A stretch of 64,000 nt of DNA from Mesorhizobium sp. GTDB lineage: Bacteria; Pseudomonadota; Alphaproteobacteria; Rhizobiales; Rhizobiaceae. How positions within the stretch are numbered: the stretch's first letter is position 1; the number at the start of each line of letters is the position of its first letter. The notes under the pieces were generated by a model. That model had not been told where the DNA came from, did not search any database, and saw nothing but the letters and a program-made list of their open reading frames with translations. The position numbers and the translations under genes are program-made. The stretch lies in NCBI GenBank assembly GCA_004020315.1, contig SAQG01000020.1:1-64000 (forward strand), read 5' to 3'. Of the stretch, positions 25,349 through 36,020 are shown piece after piece.

Positions 25349-26095
25349 CTAATAGGTCTTGGCGGCTGCGATCGAGCGGCGGGCGAAGCGCTCGATATCG
25401 TTGGGATTATCCTGTTCCATGACGTAGTATTTGGCGGCGCTCTTGGCGCGCAGCGCCTGGATCAGACCGGCCCAGTCGATCGTGCCGTGGCCGACATCCG
25501 ACCAGCCGTCCTCGTCGAGACCCTCGCCGGGCTTGGCGATGTCCTTGACATGGACGGCGGTGATGCGTCTGCCATACTTCTCGATCCAGGGCAGCGGATC
25601 GTCACCGCCGCGCACCACCCAGGCCACGTCCATCTCCCAGCTGATGTCGGGCGCTGCCGCCAGGATGTGGTCCTGCGGCACCGAGCCGTCGGCAAGCTTC
25701 TTGAACTCGAAGTCATGGTTGTGCCAGGCAAAGCCGTAGCCGGCTTTGCCTGCCGTTTCGCCGACCTTGGCGAGGCGTGCGCCGAAGTTGCGCCAGCCGG
25801 CCGCATCGGTCGGCCTGCTCTCGGCGACCAGATAGGGGCAGATGAGCAGCGTGATGCCGAGCGCGTCGGCGATTTTGCGGACGCCGTCAAAATCGTTCTC
25901 GAGCGCGTCGATCGAGAAATGGCCGGTCGGCATCGCGAGCCCGTTCTTGTCGAGTTCGGCACGAAATGCCTTTGGGTCGTCATAGACGCCGCCGAACCCT
26001 TCGACTTGCGCGTAGCCGAGCTCGCCCAGCATCTTGAGCACCCCTTCCCAAGGTTGGAAATTGCGCGCGCTGTAAAGTTGGAATGACCAGTTCAT
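25349..26095 (-). CDS. Sugar phosphate isomerase/epimerase (AP endonuclease 2-type TIM barrel)
   Basis: A 248-residue TIM barrel of the xylose isomerase-like family. Metal-site candidates are the His/Asp in FAWHNHDFEF, the Glu/Asp in SWEMDVAWVV, the His in VHVKDIAKP and the Glu in VMEQDNP. Members isomerise or epimerise sugars, or cleave 3-keto-glycosides. It lies 10 bases upstream of the Gfo/Idh/MocA gene, so the two are cotranscribed and probably act in sequence on the sugar brought in by the adjacent ABC transporter. Confidence 0.85.
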   Translation of the reverse strand: MNWSFQLYSARNFQPWEGVLKMLGELGYAQVEGFGGVYDDPKAFRAELDKNGLAMPTGHFSIDALENDFDGVRKIADALGITLLICPYLVAESRPTDAAGWRNFGARLAKVGETAGKAGYGFAWHNHDFEFKKLADGSVPQDHILAAAPDISWEMDVAWVVRGGDDPLPWIEKYGRRITAVHVKDIAKPGEGLDEDGWSDVGHGTIDWAGLIQALRAKSAAKYYVMEQDNPNDIERFARRSIAAAKTY

Positions 26096-26148
26096 CGTCT
26101 CTGTCCGTTCTCTGGGGATGGATGTGCTTGGGGTGAAATTCTTGGGCG

Positions 26149-27248
<1,100 letters not shown>

Positions 27249-27252
<4 letters not shown>

Positions 27253-28199
27253 CCTTTCACCGCGCCGGCGGCGATGCCACGCACGAAGAGCTTGCCCGAA
27301 ACGAAATAGACGACGAGCGGTACGAGGCCGGTCAGGATGGTGGCGGCCATGTTGACGTTGTATTCCTTCACGCCTTGCACCGAGTTGACGATGTTGTTGA
27401 GCTGCACCGTCATCGGATAGGTGTCGGGCCGGGTGTAGACGACGCCGAACAGGAAGTCGTTCCAGATGCCGGTCACCTGCAGGATGATGGCGACGACGAA
27501 GATCGGCAGCGACATCGGCAGCATGATACGGAAATAGATGCCCCAGAAGCCGGCGCCGTCGACGCGCGCCGCCCGGAACAGTTCCTCCGGCATCGAAGAG
27601 AAGTAGTTGCGAAACAACAGTGTCAGGATCGGCATGCCGAAGATGGAATGGACGATCACCAAGCCGCTTAGGCTGCCGTAGAGGCCGATTTCACGCAGGA
27701 TGATGACGATCGGATAGATCATCACCTGATAGGGGATGAAGGCGCCGACAATCAGGATCACGAAGAAGGTGTCGGCCCCCTTGAAGCGCCAGTTGGCAAG
27801 CGCATAGCCGTTCACGGAAGCGATCGCGATCGACAGGATGACCGAAGGAATGGTGATGCGCACCGAATTCCAGAAGCCGCGCGAGAGCCCGTCGCAGTTG
27901 AGGCCCGTGCAGGCGCTGGACCAGGCTTTCACCCAAGGCTCAAAGGTGATCTCGAGCGGCGGTGAGAAGATGTTGCCGAGGCGGATCTCCGGCATGCCCT
28001 TGAGCGACGTCACCACCATCACGTAGAGCGGCAGCAGATAATACAGCGCCACCAGGATGAGCGTGCCATAGAGAAAGATGTTGCGGCGCGAGAATACATG
28101 CCGCGGCTTCGGCCCTCGCGGCCCGGATGCCTCAAGCCCGATTGAGCCCGTACCGGCAGGCAGGGAAACGGCAAGGTCAGACACGCTTCTTGCCTCCAA
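27249..28199 (-). CDS. Carbohydrate ABC transporter permease (MalG type)
   Basis: An inner membrane permease of 316 residues with about six helices. The first spans FLYGTLILVALYYLLPLYVMVV, and the EAA-type loop that contacts the ATPase is EELFRAARVDGAGFWGIYFRIMLP. A Pro/Gly-rich N-terminal tail precedes the first helix. It overlaps the upstream permease gene by 23 bases and the downstream ATPase gene by 4, so the three are translated together. Confidence 0.92.
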
Positions 28200-29076
28200 A
28201 TTCGAGATAGGCCCACGGCACGATGACGACCACCACCGACAGCAGCATCATGGTCGAGGCGGCGAAGCCCTGGCCGAGGTTCTGGGCGAAGAACATGTAG
28301 TCATAGACATATTTGGCCGGGACTTCGGAGGCGATGCCGGGACCGCCGCTGGTCTGAGCGACAACCAGGTCATAGACCTTGACGATACCAGCAGCGATGA
28401 TGACAAGCGCGGTGATGAAGACCGGTCGCATCATCGGGATGATGATGAAGAGATAGGTCTTCAAGGTCGGTATTCCGTCCACCCGCGCGGCCTTCCAGAT
28501 ATCCTCGTCGATGCCGCGCAGGCCCGCCAGCATCAGGCACATGATGAGCCCGGTGCCTTGCCAAAGCGCGGCGATCAATATGCCGTAGATGACGATGTCG
28601 GAATTGTAGAGCGGATCGAAGTTGAAGCTTTCCCAGCCGAGGCCGCGCACCACCCCCTGGATTCCGAACTCCGGGTTGAGCAGCCATTGCCAGACAAGAC
28701 CGGTGACGATGAAGGAAAGCGCGAAGGGGTAGAGGAAGATAGTGCGGAACGTATCCTCGAAACGGATCTTCTGGTCGAGCAGCGCCGCCAGCACGAAGCC
28801 GATGACGAGAGAGAACACTAGCGAGAGCACGCCGTAGACCAGGAGGTTCTCAATCGAGACCAGCCAACGCGGCGTCGACCACAGCCGATAATACTGGTCT
28901 AGCCCGACGAAGTTCAGCCGCGGCAGGAGCTTCGAATTGGTGAAGGAATAGAGCACCGTCCACGCGCTGCCGCCGACGAAGATCACCACTGCAGTGAGGA
29001 CCATCGGAATAGAGGCAACCTTGGCATTAAGGTTGCGGAAGAGTTGGTTGGGGCGTTCGCTCTTGCTCATCTGCAC
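28177..29076 (-). CDS. Carbohydrate ABC transporter permease (MalF type)
   Basis: The partner permease, 299 residues, six predicted helices, with EAA loop DEDIWKAARVDGIPTLKTYLFIIIP. It begins 98 bases after the binding-protein gene, beyond a strong hairpin, an arrangement that commonly makes the binding protein more abundant than the membrane parts. Confidence 0.92.
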   Translation of the reverse strand: MQMSKSERPNQLFRNLNAKVASIPMVLTAVVIFVGGSAWTVLYSFTNSKLLPRLNFVGLDQYYRLWSTPRWLVSIENLLVYGVLSLVFSLVIGFVLAALLDQKIRFEDTFRTIFLYPFALSFIVTGLVWQWLLNPEFGIQGVVRGLGWESFNFDPLYNSDIVIYGILIAALWQGTGLIMCLMLAGLRGIDEDIWKAARVDGIPTLKTYLFIIIPMMRPVFITALVIIAAGIVKVYDLVVAQTSGGPGIASEVPAKYVYDYMFFAQNLGQGFAASTMMLLSVVVVIVPWAYLEFGGKKRV

Positions 29077-29104
29077 AGCCGGGCTGGATCGGGTAAGGGC
29101 GGGA

Positions 29105-29156
29105 GGGTCAGGACCCTGACCCGGAGCTCCCGGCCCCGTGGTCGCGGGCCGGGAGC
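29105..29156 (-). promoter_or_regulatory. Intercistronic hairpins between binding protein and permease
   Basis: GCTCCCGGCCC (29126-29136) pairs perfectly with GGGCCGGGAGC (29146-29156), and beside it GGGTCAGG/CCTGACCC forms a second stem (29105-29122). Such structures protect the upstream message or reduce read-through into the permease genes. Confidence 0.55.
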
Positions 29157-29173
29157 GAGCGGTTCGTCGATCG

Positions 29174-30412
29174 TCAATCCGCTGAGGCGACGATGTCGGC
29201 GAAGCGCTTTTGCGCCTCTTCCACGGTCATGTCCGGCTTGGCGAAGAACTCGGAGAACAGGTCCTCTTTCTGCTTTTGGGTGTCCTGCGACAGCAGCTGG
29301 TCCGTCCAGGGCATGACGCTGCCCTTGGCCAGGATGTCGAGCCCTTTCTTCATGCAATCGTTCGCCGCCTTGAGGTCGATATCGCCGCGCACCGGCAGCG
29401 AACCCTTCTTGAGATTGAAGGCGACCTGCGTCTTGGGATCGAGCAGCGCTTCGGCCAGCGCTTCCTGCGCCTTGGACTTTTCAGCGTCCTGCAGGAGCGG
29501 GAAGTAGAAGGCGTCGCCGCCGGTGGCGATGACCTCGTTCAGGCCAAGGCCGGGAAGACACGTATAGTCCTTGCCGGCGGTCAGGCCGGCAACCTGGAAC
29601 TCGCCCTGCGCCCAATCGCCCATGATCTGGCCGCCGGCCTTGCCCGAGATGACGAGGTTGGTGGCCTGGTTCCAGTCCTGCACATTGGTGTTCTTCGCCA
29701 TCTTGCGGGCATCGTCCGCGGCCTTGAACACCTTGGCGACCTCGGGTCCGGCGGCGAATTCGGCATCCTTGTCGCGATAGACCTTCAAGAAAGTATCCGT
29801 GCCGCCGACCGCTGTAAGCAGCACATCGAAGGCCCCGGAGGATTGCCACGGCTGTCCGCCGACCGCGAGCGGTATGATGCCGGCCTTCTCCAGCGCAGGG
29901 GCGGCTGCGACATATTCATTCCAATTCTTCGGCACCGGCACACCGGCCTTTTCGAAGGCCGCGTTCGACAGCCACAGCCACTGCCAGGAGTGAATGTTGA
30001 CCGGCACGCAATAGATCTTGCCGTCGAGGGTACAGCCGTCGAGCAGGCTCTTCGGCTGTACGATTTCCGCCCACTTGTCCCTGGTGGCGAGCTCGGTCAA
30101 GTCGCGCATTAGACCGGCCTGCACCAATTCTTCCGCTTGCCGGCCGTGGTTGAACTGGGTGGCGCCCATGGGGTCGCCGCCAGTGATGCGGCTGATCATG
30201 ATCGGCCGCGCCGTACCGCCGGAGCCGGCGATAGCGCCATCGACCCAATGATTGCCTGTCGCGTCGAACGCCTTGGCGAATTCGGCGACTGCCGCCGCCT
30301 CGCCGCCCGAAGTCCACCAATGGGTGACTTCCAGATCCGTCGCTGCCGCCGGGCCGGCGAATGGCAGCGCGGTTGTCACTGCCAACGCAGCGGTCATGAA
30401 TTGGTATCGCAT
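29174..30412 (-). CDS. Extracellular sugar-binding protein of the CUT1 ABC transporter
   Basis: The periplasmic solute receptor, 412 residues from the ATG at 30412, which has GGGAGGAG upstream. A signal peptide (MRYQFMTAALAVTTALPFAGPAAA) ends near residue 24. Mature features include LEVTHWWTSGGEAAAVAEF, ITGGDPMGATQFNHGR and NIHSWQWLWLSNAAFEKAGV, typical of family 1 binding proteins for glucose/mannose- or oligosaccharide-type sugars. It is the first gene of the transporter operon, behind a LacI-type operator. The exact ligand cannot be told. Confidence 0.92.
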   Translation of the reverse strand: MRYQFMTAALAVTTALPFAGPAAATDLEVTHWWTSGGEAAAVAEFAKAFDATGNHWVDGAIAGSGGTARPIMISRITGGDPMGATQFNHGRQAEELVQAGLMRDLTELATRDKWAEIVQPKSLLDGCTLDGKIYCVPVNIHSWQWLWLSNAAFEKAGVPVPKNWNEYVAAAPALEKAGIIPLAVGGQPWQSSGAFDVLLTAVGGTDTFLKVYRDKDAEFAAGPEVAKVFKAADDARKMAKNTNVQDWNQATNLVISGKAGGQIMGDWAQGEFQVAGLTAGKDYTCLPGLGLNEVIATGGDAFYFPLLQDAEKSKAQEALAEALLDPKTQVAFNLKKGSLPVRGDIDLKAANDCMKKGLDILAKGSVMPWTDQLLSQDTQKQKEDLFSEFFAKPDMTVEEAQKRFADIVASAD

Positions 30413-30430
30413 TTCGGCTCCTCCCAGAAT

Positions 30431-30447
30431 CTGAAACGTTACAGATT
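30431..30447. promoter_or_regulatory. LacI-family operator O1 (sugar operon side)
   Basis: CTGAAACGTTACAGATT, a near-palindrome around AACGTT, lies 19 bases upstream of the binding-protein ATG. Its reverse complement is identical over 17 bases to the site at 30712-30728, which lies before the divergent lacI-type gene. Confidence 0.75.
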
Positions 30448-30706
30448 TTCGATAAGGCAATTGCAGGAGGCGCGCAACCCCGAATAGGAGCGGTTCGACA
30501 TTTTTTTCGGTGCGCGAACAAACTCGCCATGCACTTTCCGGTCCATTGCACCGCAGTAAACAGATTGCAGTGCAAAAACGACGCCGCAACGCATGAAATT
30601 CGGCACCCTGTTTCGCAGGCGAGTCCTTGCCGACCTCCAACGTCTTCGCGTCGAACGGAGCGTGCTCATACAGAGCACCCTGTCAGCAGCCGCTGCGCGA
30701 TGGCAA

Positions 30707-30734
30707 GTGACAATCTGTAACGTTTCAGTATATA
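30707..30734 (+). promoter_or_regulatory. LacI-family operator O2 inside the regulator's promoter
   Basis: GTGACA (30707-30712) and TATATA (30729-30734) are 16 bases apart. The 17-base operator AATCTGTAACGTTTCAG (30712-30728) fills this spacer exactly, so a bound repressor would block its own promoter. The rest of 30413-30824 shows no gene. Confidence 0.7.
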
Positions 30735-30824
30735 GGGTGTTCATTAGGCGGAGTCGCGGGCGAGCCGCGATCCGCCGATTGCCGGCCTGCACGGCAACTG
30801 CTATGCGCCTGACGGGCGGGATGA

Positions 30825-31874
30825 ATGGACAGACATCAGACGGAAAAGGACGACGAGGCGTCGGGACAGGGCCGGCCGACGCTGAAGACGCTTGCCTTCA
30901 TGACCGGGCTGGGCGTCACCACCGTGTCGCGGGCGCTGAAGGACGCGCCCGAGATCGGCGCCGAAACCAGGCGGCGCGTCCAGCTCGTCGCCAAGCAGAT
31001 CGGCTACCGTCCCAACCGTGCCGGCGTGCGCCTGCGGACCGGCAAGACCAACGTCATCAGCCTCGTGCTCAATACCGAGCGCGAAATCATGAGCTTTGTC
31101 TCGGACATCATTTATGGCGTCTCGGAAGTCATCGCCGACACGCCCTATCACCTGATCGTCACGCCCTATTCGCGCTCGCAGGATCCCCTGGACCCGATAC
31201 GCTATCTGGTGGAAACCGGCTCCGCCGACGGCGTCATCATTTCGCGCACTCAGCCGAATGACCCCAGGGCCCGTTACATGCTGGAGCGTGGCATCCCCTT
31301 TGCCACGCATGGCCGCACCGACATGGGGCTGATCCACCCGTATCATGATTTCGACAATTACGCGTTCGCGGCCGAGGCTGTACGCCACCTCGCCGGCATC
31401 GGCCGCCGCAGGCTGGCTCTGCTGGCGCCTCCAGTCGAGCTGACCTACCACAGTCATACGCTGAACGGCTTCACCGATGCACTGAGCGAGGTCGGCGCAA
31501 GCGAAATCCCGTTCAACACCGTTTCGATCGACCATTCGATCGAGCAGATCAGAATGAGGACCGCGCAACTGATGCGCCGCGACGTCAGGCCCGACGGTTT
31601 CGTCAGCAGTGCCGCTGCCGCTACACTTGCCATCGTCGCCGGCATCGAGGACGCCGGCCTCAAGCTCGGCCGGGACGTCGACGTGGTATCCAAGCAGTCG
31701 TCGGACCTGCTGCACCTGTTCCGGAGGGAACTGCTGGTGGTCAACGAGAACTTCCGGCTGGCCGGCGCCGAGCTCGCCCGCTCCGTGCTGGGCTGGATCG
31801 GCGGCTCGGCACCTGGCTCACTGCAGAGCCTGAGCGTGCCGACCGAGGTTCTGGCCTATCGCCGTCCCGACTAG
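30825..31874 (+). CDS. LacI family transcriptional regulator
   Basis: A 349-residue sugar-responsive repressor. The N-terminal helix-turn-helix and hinge are clear (PTLKTLAFMTGLGVTTVSRAL, about 18-38, then RVQLVAKQIGYRPNRAGVRLRTGKT). A periplasmic-binding-protein-like sensor domain occupies the rest. It is transcribed away from the ABC operon with two identical operators between them, so it almost certainly controls that operon and itself. The inducer should be the transported sugar or a metabolite of it. Confidence 0.92.
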   Translation: MDRHQTEKDDEASGQGRPTLKTLAFMTGLGVTTVSRALKDAPEIGAETRRRVQLVAKQIGYRPNRAGVRLRTGKTNVISLVLNTEREIMSFVSDIIYGVSEVIADTPYHLIVTPYSRSQDPLDPIRYLVETGSADGVIISRTQPNDPRARYMLERGIPFATHGRTDMGLIHPYHDFDNYAFAAEAVRHLAGIGRRRLALLAPPVELTYHSHTLNGFTDALSEVGASEIPFNTVSIDHSIEQIRMRTAQLMRRDVRPDGFVSSAAAATLAIVAGIEDAGLKLGRDVDVVSKQSSDLLHLFRRELLVVNENFRLAGAELARSVLGWIGGSAPGSLQSLSVPTEVLAYRRPD

Positions 31875-31911
31875 AGCGGGGTATGTTCAAACTGAACTGG
31901 GCATCCCGCTC
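31874..31911 (+). terminator. Stem-loop after the LacI-type gene
   Basis: GAGCGGG (31874-31880) pairs with CCCGCTC (31905-31911), and an inner GTTCA/TGAAC stem lies in the loop. It starts at the stop codon of the regulator gene. There is no T-run, so termination strength is uncertain. Confidence 0.4.
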
Positions 31912-32061
31912 CATCTATTTGTCTTAGCCGCATTTCTGCAACGCCAAATGTTTCCACTTGGCCGCAAAACGCGCGCTGCTGACTGGCAGCCTTGGGGCCG
32001 CAAGCAGACTGACACCTTATAGGTCGCAACATCGGGATAGCCGTCGCTTACTCAATCGACC

Positions 32062-35000
32062 CTAGCCCTTCTTTCTGCGGTTATAGACACGAATTTCGTC
32101 TGAAAAGAGCGCCGGCTTGGAGGAAGAAATAATGGAGCGCGATTCCAACCATTCTACGAGCTCAAGATTTTCAGGCGTTGTCGGTATTGTCGGTTGCTTC
32201 CAACCTGGCTCAATCTCCGAAAATGGCTTAGGCAATTGATTGAGCGTTGCCCATATCTCTTCGTCCGACAGCGCCTTTTGGTATCTGTTAAATAGCGAAA
32301 TCTGAGTCGCAATTGGCTTGGAATGTATGACTAGAGCTTGAGCCACCTCCGCACTCAAGTCATCAAAATCTGCACCGGCACGGTGGAATATCTGTCCGAT
32401 AACCGACGCGCGATCTGGCAAACTGGCCAACGACGTCAGATCCATATCGGCAATGATCTTTAGCTTTCGATCGTCACTGATTTTTGAAATCAAAAGCTTC
32501 TGACGAAAATCGTCGTCCAACGTAAATTTCGCTTTGTCAGCCAGATAGCGATCAATGTTGTTCGCGACATAAAGAACTTGGAGGTCTTCCTTTCCTTCCA
32601 AGAACGCAAAGCTGGCTTCCGAAAATGTTATCGTCTTCTCTTCAATCAATATTTGCAATTTGTCCAAGCTGACTCCATCGGGGAACTGCTTGAATTGCTT
32701 TGGAAGAGCTCGGATATAGGTCCTGTAGGCACTATCGCTAAAATCACTATTATTGAGCAGGAATTGGCGCAATGGCAGGGCAGAATCCTGATCCGCCACA
32801 GCGGTTGAAGAAAGGATGGACAGGGATTCGTCGTGATCCAAATAGGCTGTGAGTGTCATCGGATCAAAATTCTCGCCGGCCAAATAGGCCAAGCAATTCT
32901 CCCATGAAGCCTTCATCGTTCGGTGGCGAAACATCATCGAATGTAGGCGTGCAGGAACTTGATCGAGTGAGGGCAGCTTTGCGGATTGCTTCGCAATGAA
33001 CTGTTCAAGATATTTGCCATCGATTTCATCATGGTTAATTACCTCAATGATCGTCTCCACCTCCTCTTCGGTATTGGTGTTGGATTGAATAAGAATGTTC
33101 TTGAGATAGAGATCGAAGTCACTTTGAACCTTGTCGATCAAGGCCGGATTCTCTGTTCTCAAGACAGTTGTATAATGTTTGACTTGCAGCTCGCGTATAG
33201 CGGTCAAACCATACACATCTCGAAACACGAACTCCACGTTCTCAACAGAAAGTTCGTATTGCCCTTCTTCGGCTATCAGCCGGGCTATGGCCGGGTACTC
33301 CCTTATGCTCCTGAGATCTTTCAGCTCAAATTTGATCAGCGCCAATCGACTAGGTTCAAAGTCGATCCCCAAAGCCACGATTTGAGACAGGTTGCTGGCA
33401 ATATTCTCGGATATTCCGGAAGCCTTCTGATGCAGCGATGAAATATCCTTCTCCGGCAGATGCGCAATCATCCGTGCAATATGGCTAGCGCTATCAGGAG
33501 ACGAAATCGCGGCAGACACGAATCCTGGCCACCTGCTGGTTAGAGCAGATGTCAGTTCGGTGACCCGCTCTCCTCTTTCATAATAGATCGAGAAGAATGT
33601 GCCACACATGGAAAAATTTGAAGAGATGTAGGCAATCAACTTCTCGATATGCGAGCCATATTCGCGTGGGTCGCTGAACATGCAGTCAACCAGAGCTTTG
33701 TTGAGCGCGAAAGGCTGACGGAAATCGTCTTCGCGCATTGCGGCGATAACTTCTTTGGGATTATCGATCTGAAAATCCGGTGACGGATTGTTGAAGCTTC
33801 GTATCTGAATCAGGTACTTGTTGTCATTTGGAGATAGACGCCCCGAATGAAATAAAGACGTGTATTGATAATAGCTGTCGTCAAGAAATCCCTCAAAAAC
33901 CAAAAATCTAACCAGCTCTTTGTTCTCACCGAAGGCCTCGAACAGCTCTTGCGTGCCTTTCGCGTCGCTCCGAATGATCTCGTTGAATTTTGTCGTACGC
34001 AGCGTCGAAATTTTCGCCCTGAGATCGCGAACGGCTAGTGCGGCAGCATCCTTGGATTCGCCGGACTTGTGATCGAGTTCTGCTTTTCGTTCTTGGTAGG
34101 TTTTTTCAGAATTGACCTCTTTTTGTAAACCTCTGATGTTGATCCTCTGAGCGTGACCCTGCGGCGAACGAAATAAGATCTCTGGCGTCTCAATGAGTTC
34201 GTCGAATTGTTGATGGTTTCCAATAATCTGTATTGCTTCGTTCCGCGCACCGTTGAATTCTATCATGGTGTATCCCGATGGAGCTTTGGTAAGCAAAGTC
34301 ATCGCATAAATCTTGCGGAGCTCATCCAAATCTGTTGGTAATTGCTTTTCAGCGTTACTGATATTTTTCTCTAATTCAGATATTTGATCTTTATAGGAAA
34401 TCTCAGAATTTGCGACATAATTATCATGCCTATGGAGTATATCTGCGAGTTTTCCTTTTTCGCGGTGCAGTTCCTCAAAATCGCTCGGGAGTACATTCTT
34501 GTAAATCAGGATAGCGAGTAGCTTGTTCGCATCGAGAATATTCTCGCCATCCGTCTCCAGATTTGCGACGTAAACAGCATACTCATTGAAAATATTTTGT
34601 ATCAACCGCAGATCATTAAGGTAGCGCGATACCTCGCGCAGAAACTGACGATCAAGCCGCTTGTCCAGGGACAAACGCTCTCCTTGTTCGATAACTTTGT
34701 CGATCGAGTTAGAGCTGTTTATGATCGGGATCACCGGAATGATAAATTCGAAGAATTTTGTCCGATCCGTGTTCACGAACATGTTGTCTCGAAGCGCATA
34801 AAGGAAACGTATCTGCCGCTTCACGCCTGCATTGGCGTTTATGAGACTGTTTATCTCGCGTAAGGTTACAAAGATGTCTGGATTGTTAAACCTATCTAAA
34901 TCCTCGATGATGACGAGGTCATATTTGGTTGATTGGAAGAAATAGACAATTTCATCCAGATGCCGATTCAAAATTGACTCTTCTGCCGCGGTCTCCGGAG

Positions 35001-35676
35001 CGATCTCGATATCTCGTAGAGATATACTCTTCAGTGATACGCCTAAGCTCTTTACATAAATGTAATGCAATAATTGCCACAGAAACAAGAACCCTACCGA
35101 AAAGCTAACGAAGTTAAACCAGTTAGTAAGGTCTCGAGGTTTGAAAAAAGCTCCACTCGAAATTTCAGTGCTGTTCTGCAGTAAGTGCCAGCAGGCGATC
35201 AAGCCAACTATAATGAACAACGAAATGAGCCAAGACGACCATCCTGGCGACTGAATTCTCTTAAACCGTGATAGGGGTAGCTTATTGGCATCTGCGCCGT
35301 AGAGCATCTGTTGCAGGATGCTTCGCTCAATTTCCTGCTTGCTAACGGTGCCTCGTTGGGGATGCCTACCCTCAGTTGTGGTGACCGATCCGTCAGCTTC
35401 AGGCAAGAAGGCCGCAAGAGATATTGGGAGGAATGGCCTTTCGTATTTGGTCAGGAATGTTTTTATGATGCTGCTTTTTCCTGAGCCATATGGTCCGGTC
35501 AGCGCAATATTCGATACATTCGGATTGTTGGTTGCATAGGTTAGAGCATCCGAATAGATGCCGGACTTATCTGCCTTGTCGGTCGGTGCAAGATCGACGT
35601 ATCTTGGGGGTGGGGCGCCCGCGTCATGGTCGGTTAAAAGAAGCTCTAGCTTTGAAAAAAAGTCAAATTGGCTCAC
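32062..35676 (-). CDS. Large membrane-spanning KAP/YobI-type P-loop NTPase
   Basis: A 1204-residue STAND-like NTPase. Walker A GPYGSGKSS lies at 61-69; two transmembrane helices (about 146-166 and 186-208) are inserted before Walker B LVIIEDLDRF (254-263) and sensor 1 FLYALRDNMF. This insertion between Walker A and B is the hallmark of KAP NTPases, and the opening YVDLAPTDKADKSGIYSDAL fits the YobI-like group. The C-terminal about 700 residues are helical and of unknown role. The gene is clearly AT-richer than its surroundings and stands alone, so it looks horizontally acquired; a part in conflict with phages or plasmids is inference. The start is GTG with GGAG upstream, overlapping the preceding ORF's stop by GTGA. 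Confidence 0.8.
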   Translation of the reverse strand: MSQFDFFSKLELLLTDHDAGAPPPRYVDLAPTDKADKSGIYSDALTYATNNPNVSNIALTGPYGSGKSSIIKTFLTKYERPFLPISLAAFLPEADGSVTTTEGRHPQRGTVSKQEIERSILQQMLYGADANKLPLSRFKRIQSPGWSSWLISLFIIVGLIACWHLLQNSTEISSGAFFKPRDLTNWFNFVSFSVGFLFLWQLLHYIYVKSLGVSLKSISLRDIEIAPETAAEESILNRHLDEIVYFFQSTKYDLVIIEDLDRFNNPDIFVTLREINSLINANAGVKRQIRFLYALRDNMFVNTDRTKFFEFIIPVIPIINSSNSIDKVIEQGERLSLDKRLDRQFLREVSRYLNDLRLIQNIFNEYAVYVANLETDGENILDANKLLAILIYKNVLPSDFEELHREKGKLADILHRHDNYVANSEISYKDQISELEKNISNAEKQLPTDLDELRKIYAMTLLTKAPSGYTMIEFNGARNEAIQIIGNHQQFDELIETPEILFRSPQGHAQRINIRGLQKEVNSEKTYQERKAELDHKSGESKDAAALAVRDLRAKISTLRTTKFNEIIRSDAKGTQELFEAFGENKELVRFLVFEGFLDDSYYQYTSLFHSGRLSPNDNKYLIQIRSFNNPSPDFQIDNPKEVIAAMREDDFRQPFALNKALVDCMFSDPREYGSHIEKLIAYISSNFSMCGTFFSIYYERGERVTELTSALTSRWPGFVSAAISSPDSASHIARMIAHLPEKDISSLHQKASGISENIASNLSQIVALGIDFEPSRLALIKFELKDLRSIREYPAIARLIAEEGQYELSVENVEFVFRDVYGLTAIRELQVKHYTTVLRTENPALIDKVQSDFDLYLKNILIQSNTNTEEEVETIIEVINHDEIDGKYLEQFIAKQSAKLPSLDQVPARLHSMMFRHRTMKASWENCLAYLAGENFDPMTLTAYLDHDESLSILSSTAVADQDSALPLRQFLLNNSDFSDSAYRTYIRALPKQFKQFPDGVSLDKLQILIEEKTITFSEASFAFLEGKEDLQVLYVANNIDRYLADKAKFTLDDDFRQKLLISKISDDRKLKIIADMDLTSLASLPDRASVIGQIFHRAGADFDDLSAEVAQALVIHSKPIATQISLFNRYQKALSDEEIWATLNQLPKPFSEIEPGWKQPTIPTTPENLELVEWLESRSIISSSKPALFSDEIRVYNRRKKG

Positions 35677-35906
35677 CGCACTCCAAGATTCAGATGTTCA
35701 TACTTTGTATCTAGTTCGTTGACGGCTTCAAACGTGAATCGGCTGTCGCGCACAGAATTCCATAATACGCATTGTGTACTCCCATACTGGGTTCCGTCGT
35801 AACAAGATAGAAGCACAGACCTTTGCCTAGATCGCTTCGGCGTTAACGGCTGGGACCAAAACGCCCTTCTCTTACGACTCGTCGAATGACTGCTCATAGG
35901 ATACAT
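35673..35906 (-). CDS. Doubtful 77-residue ORF coupled to the NTPase gene
   Basis: A short open frame whose TGA overlaps the GTG start of the NTPase gene by GTGA, an arrangement usual for coupled genes. Its C-terminal part (WNSVRDSRFTFEAVNELDTKY) looks protein-like, while the N-terminal half is Arg/Ser-rich and may be spurious. It has no recognised family. It may be the end of a truncated upstream partner gene. Nothing else was seen between 35677 and 36020. Confidence 0.3.
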   Translation of the reverse strand: MYPMSSHSTSRKRRAFWSQPLTPKRSRQRSVLLSCYDGTQYGSTQCVLWNSVRDSRFTFEAVNELDTKYEHLNLGVR

Positions 35907-36020
35907 CTATTGGCAATCGAACGTCCGCAACCGGCGCAGTCCCGACGTCCAGATGGCGAACGGCCGGCCCGGCCCGAGAACTCCCAACAGCGCGCTTGAG
36001 ATCACCCGAGCGCGGCTCTA

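Noticed and set aside
30593..31261. 222-residue plus-strand frame overlapping the lacI start
   Set aside because: It is out of frame with the regulator and Arg/Ala-rich; the regulator frame carries the HTH and sensor domains.
31875..36020. Attachment-site repeats at the edges of the NTPase insert
   Set aside because: I compared the flanks 31875-32061 and 35907-36020 by eye and found no convincing direct repeat, integrase or tRNA.
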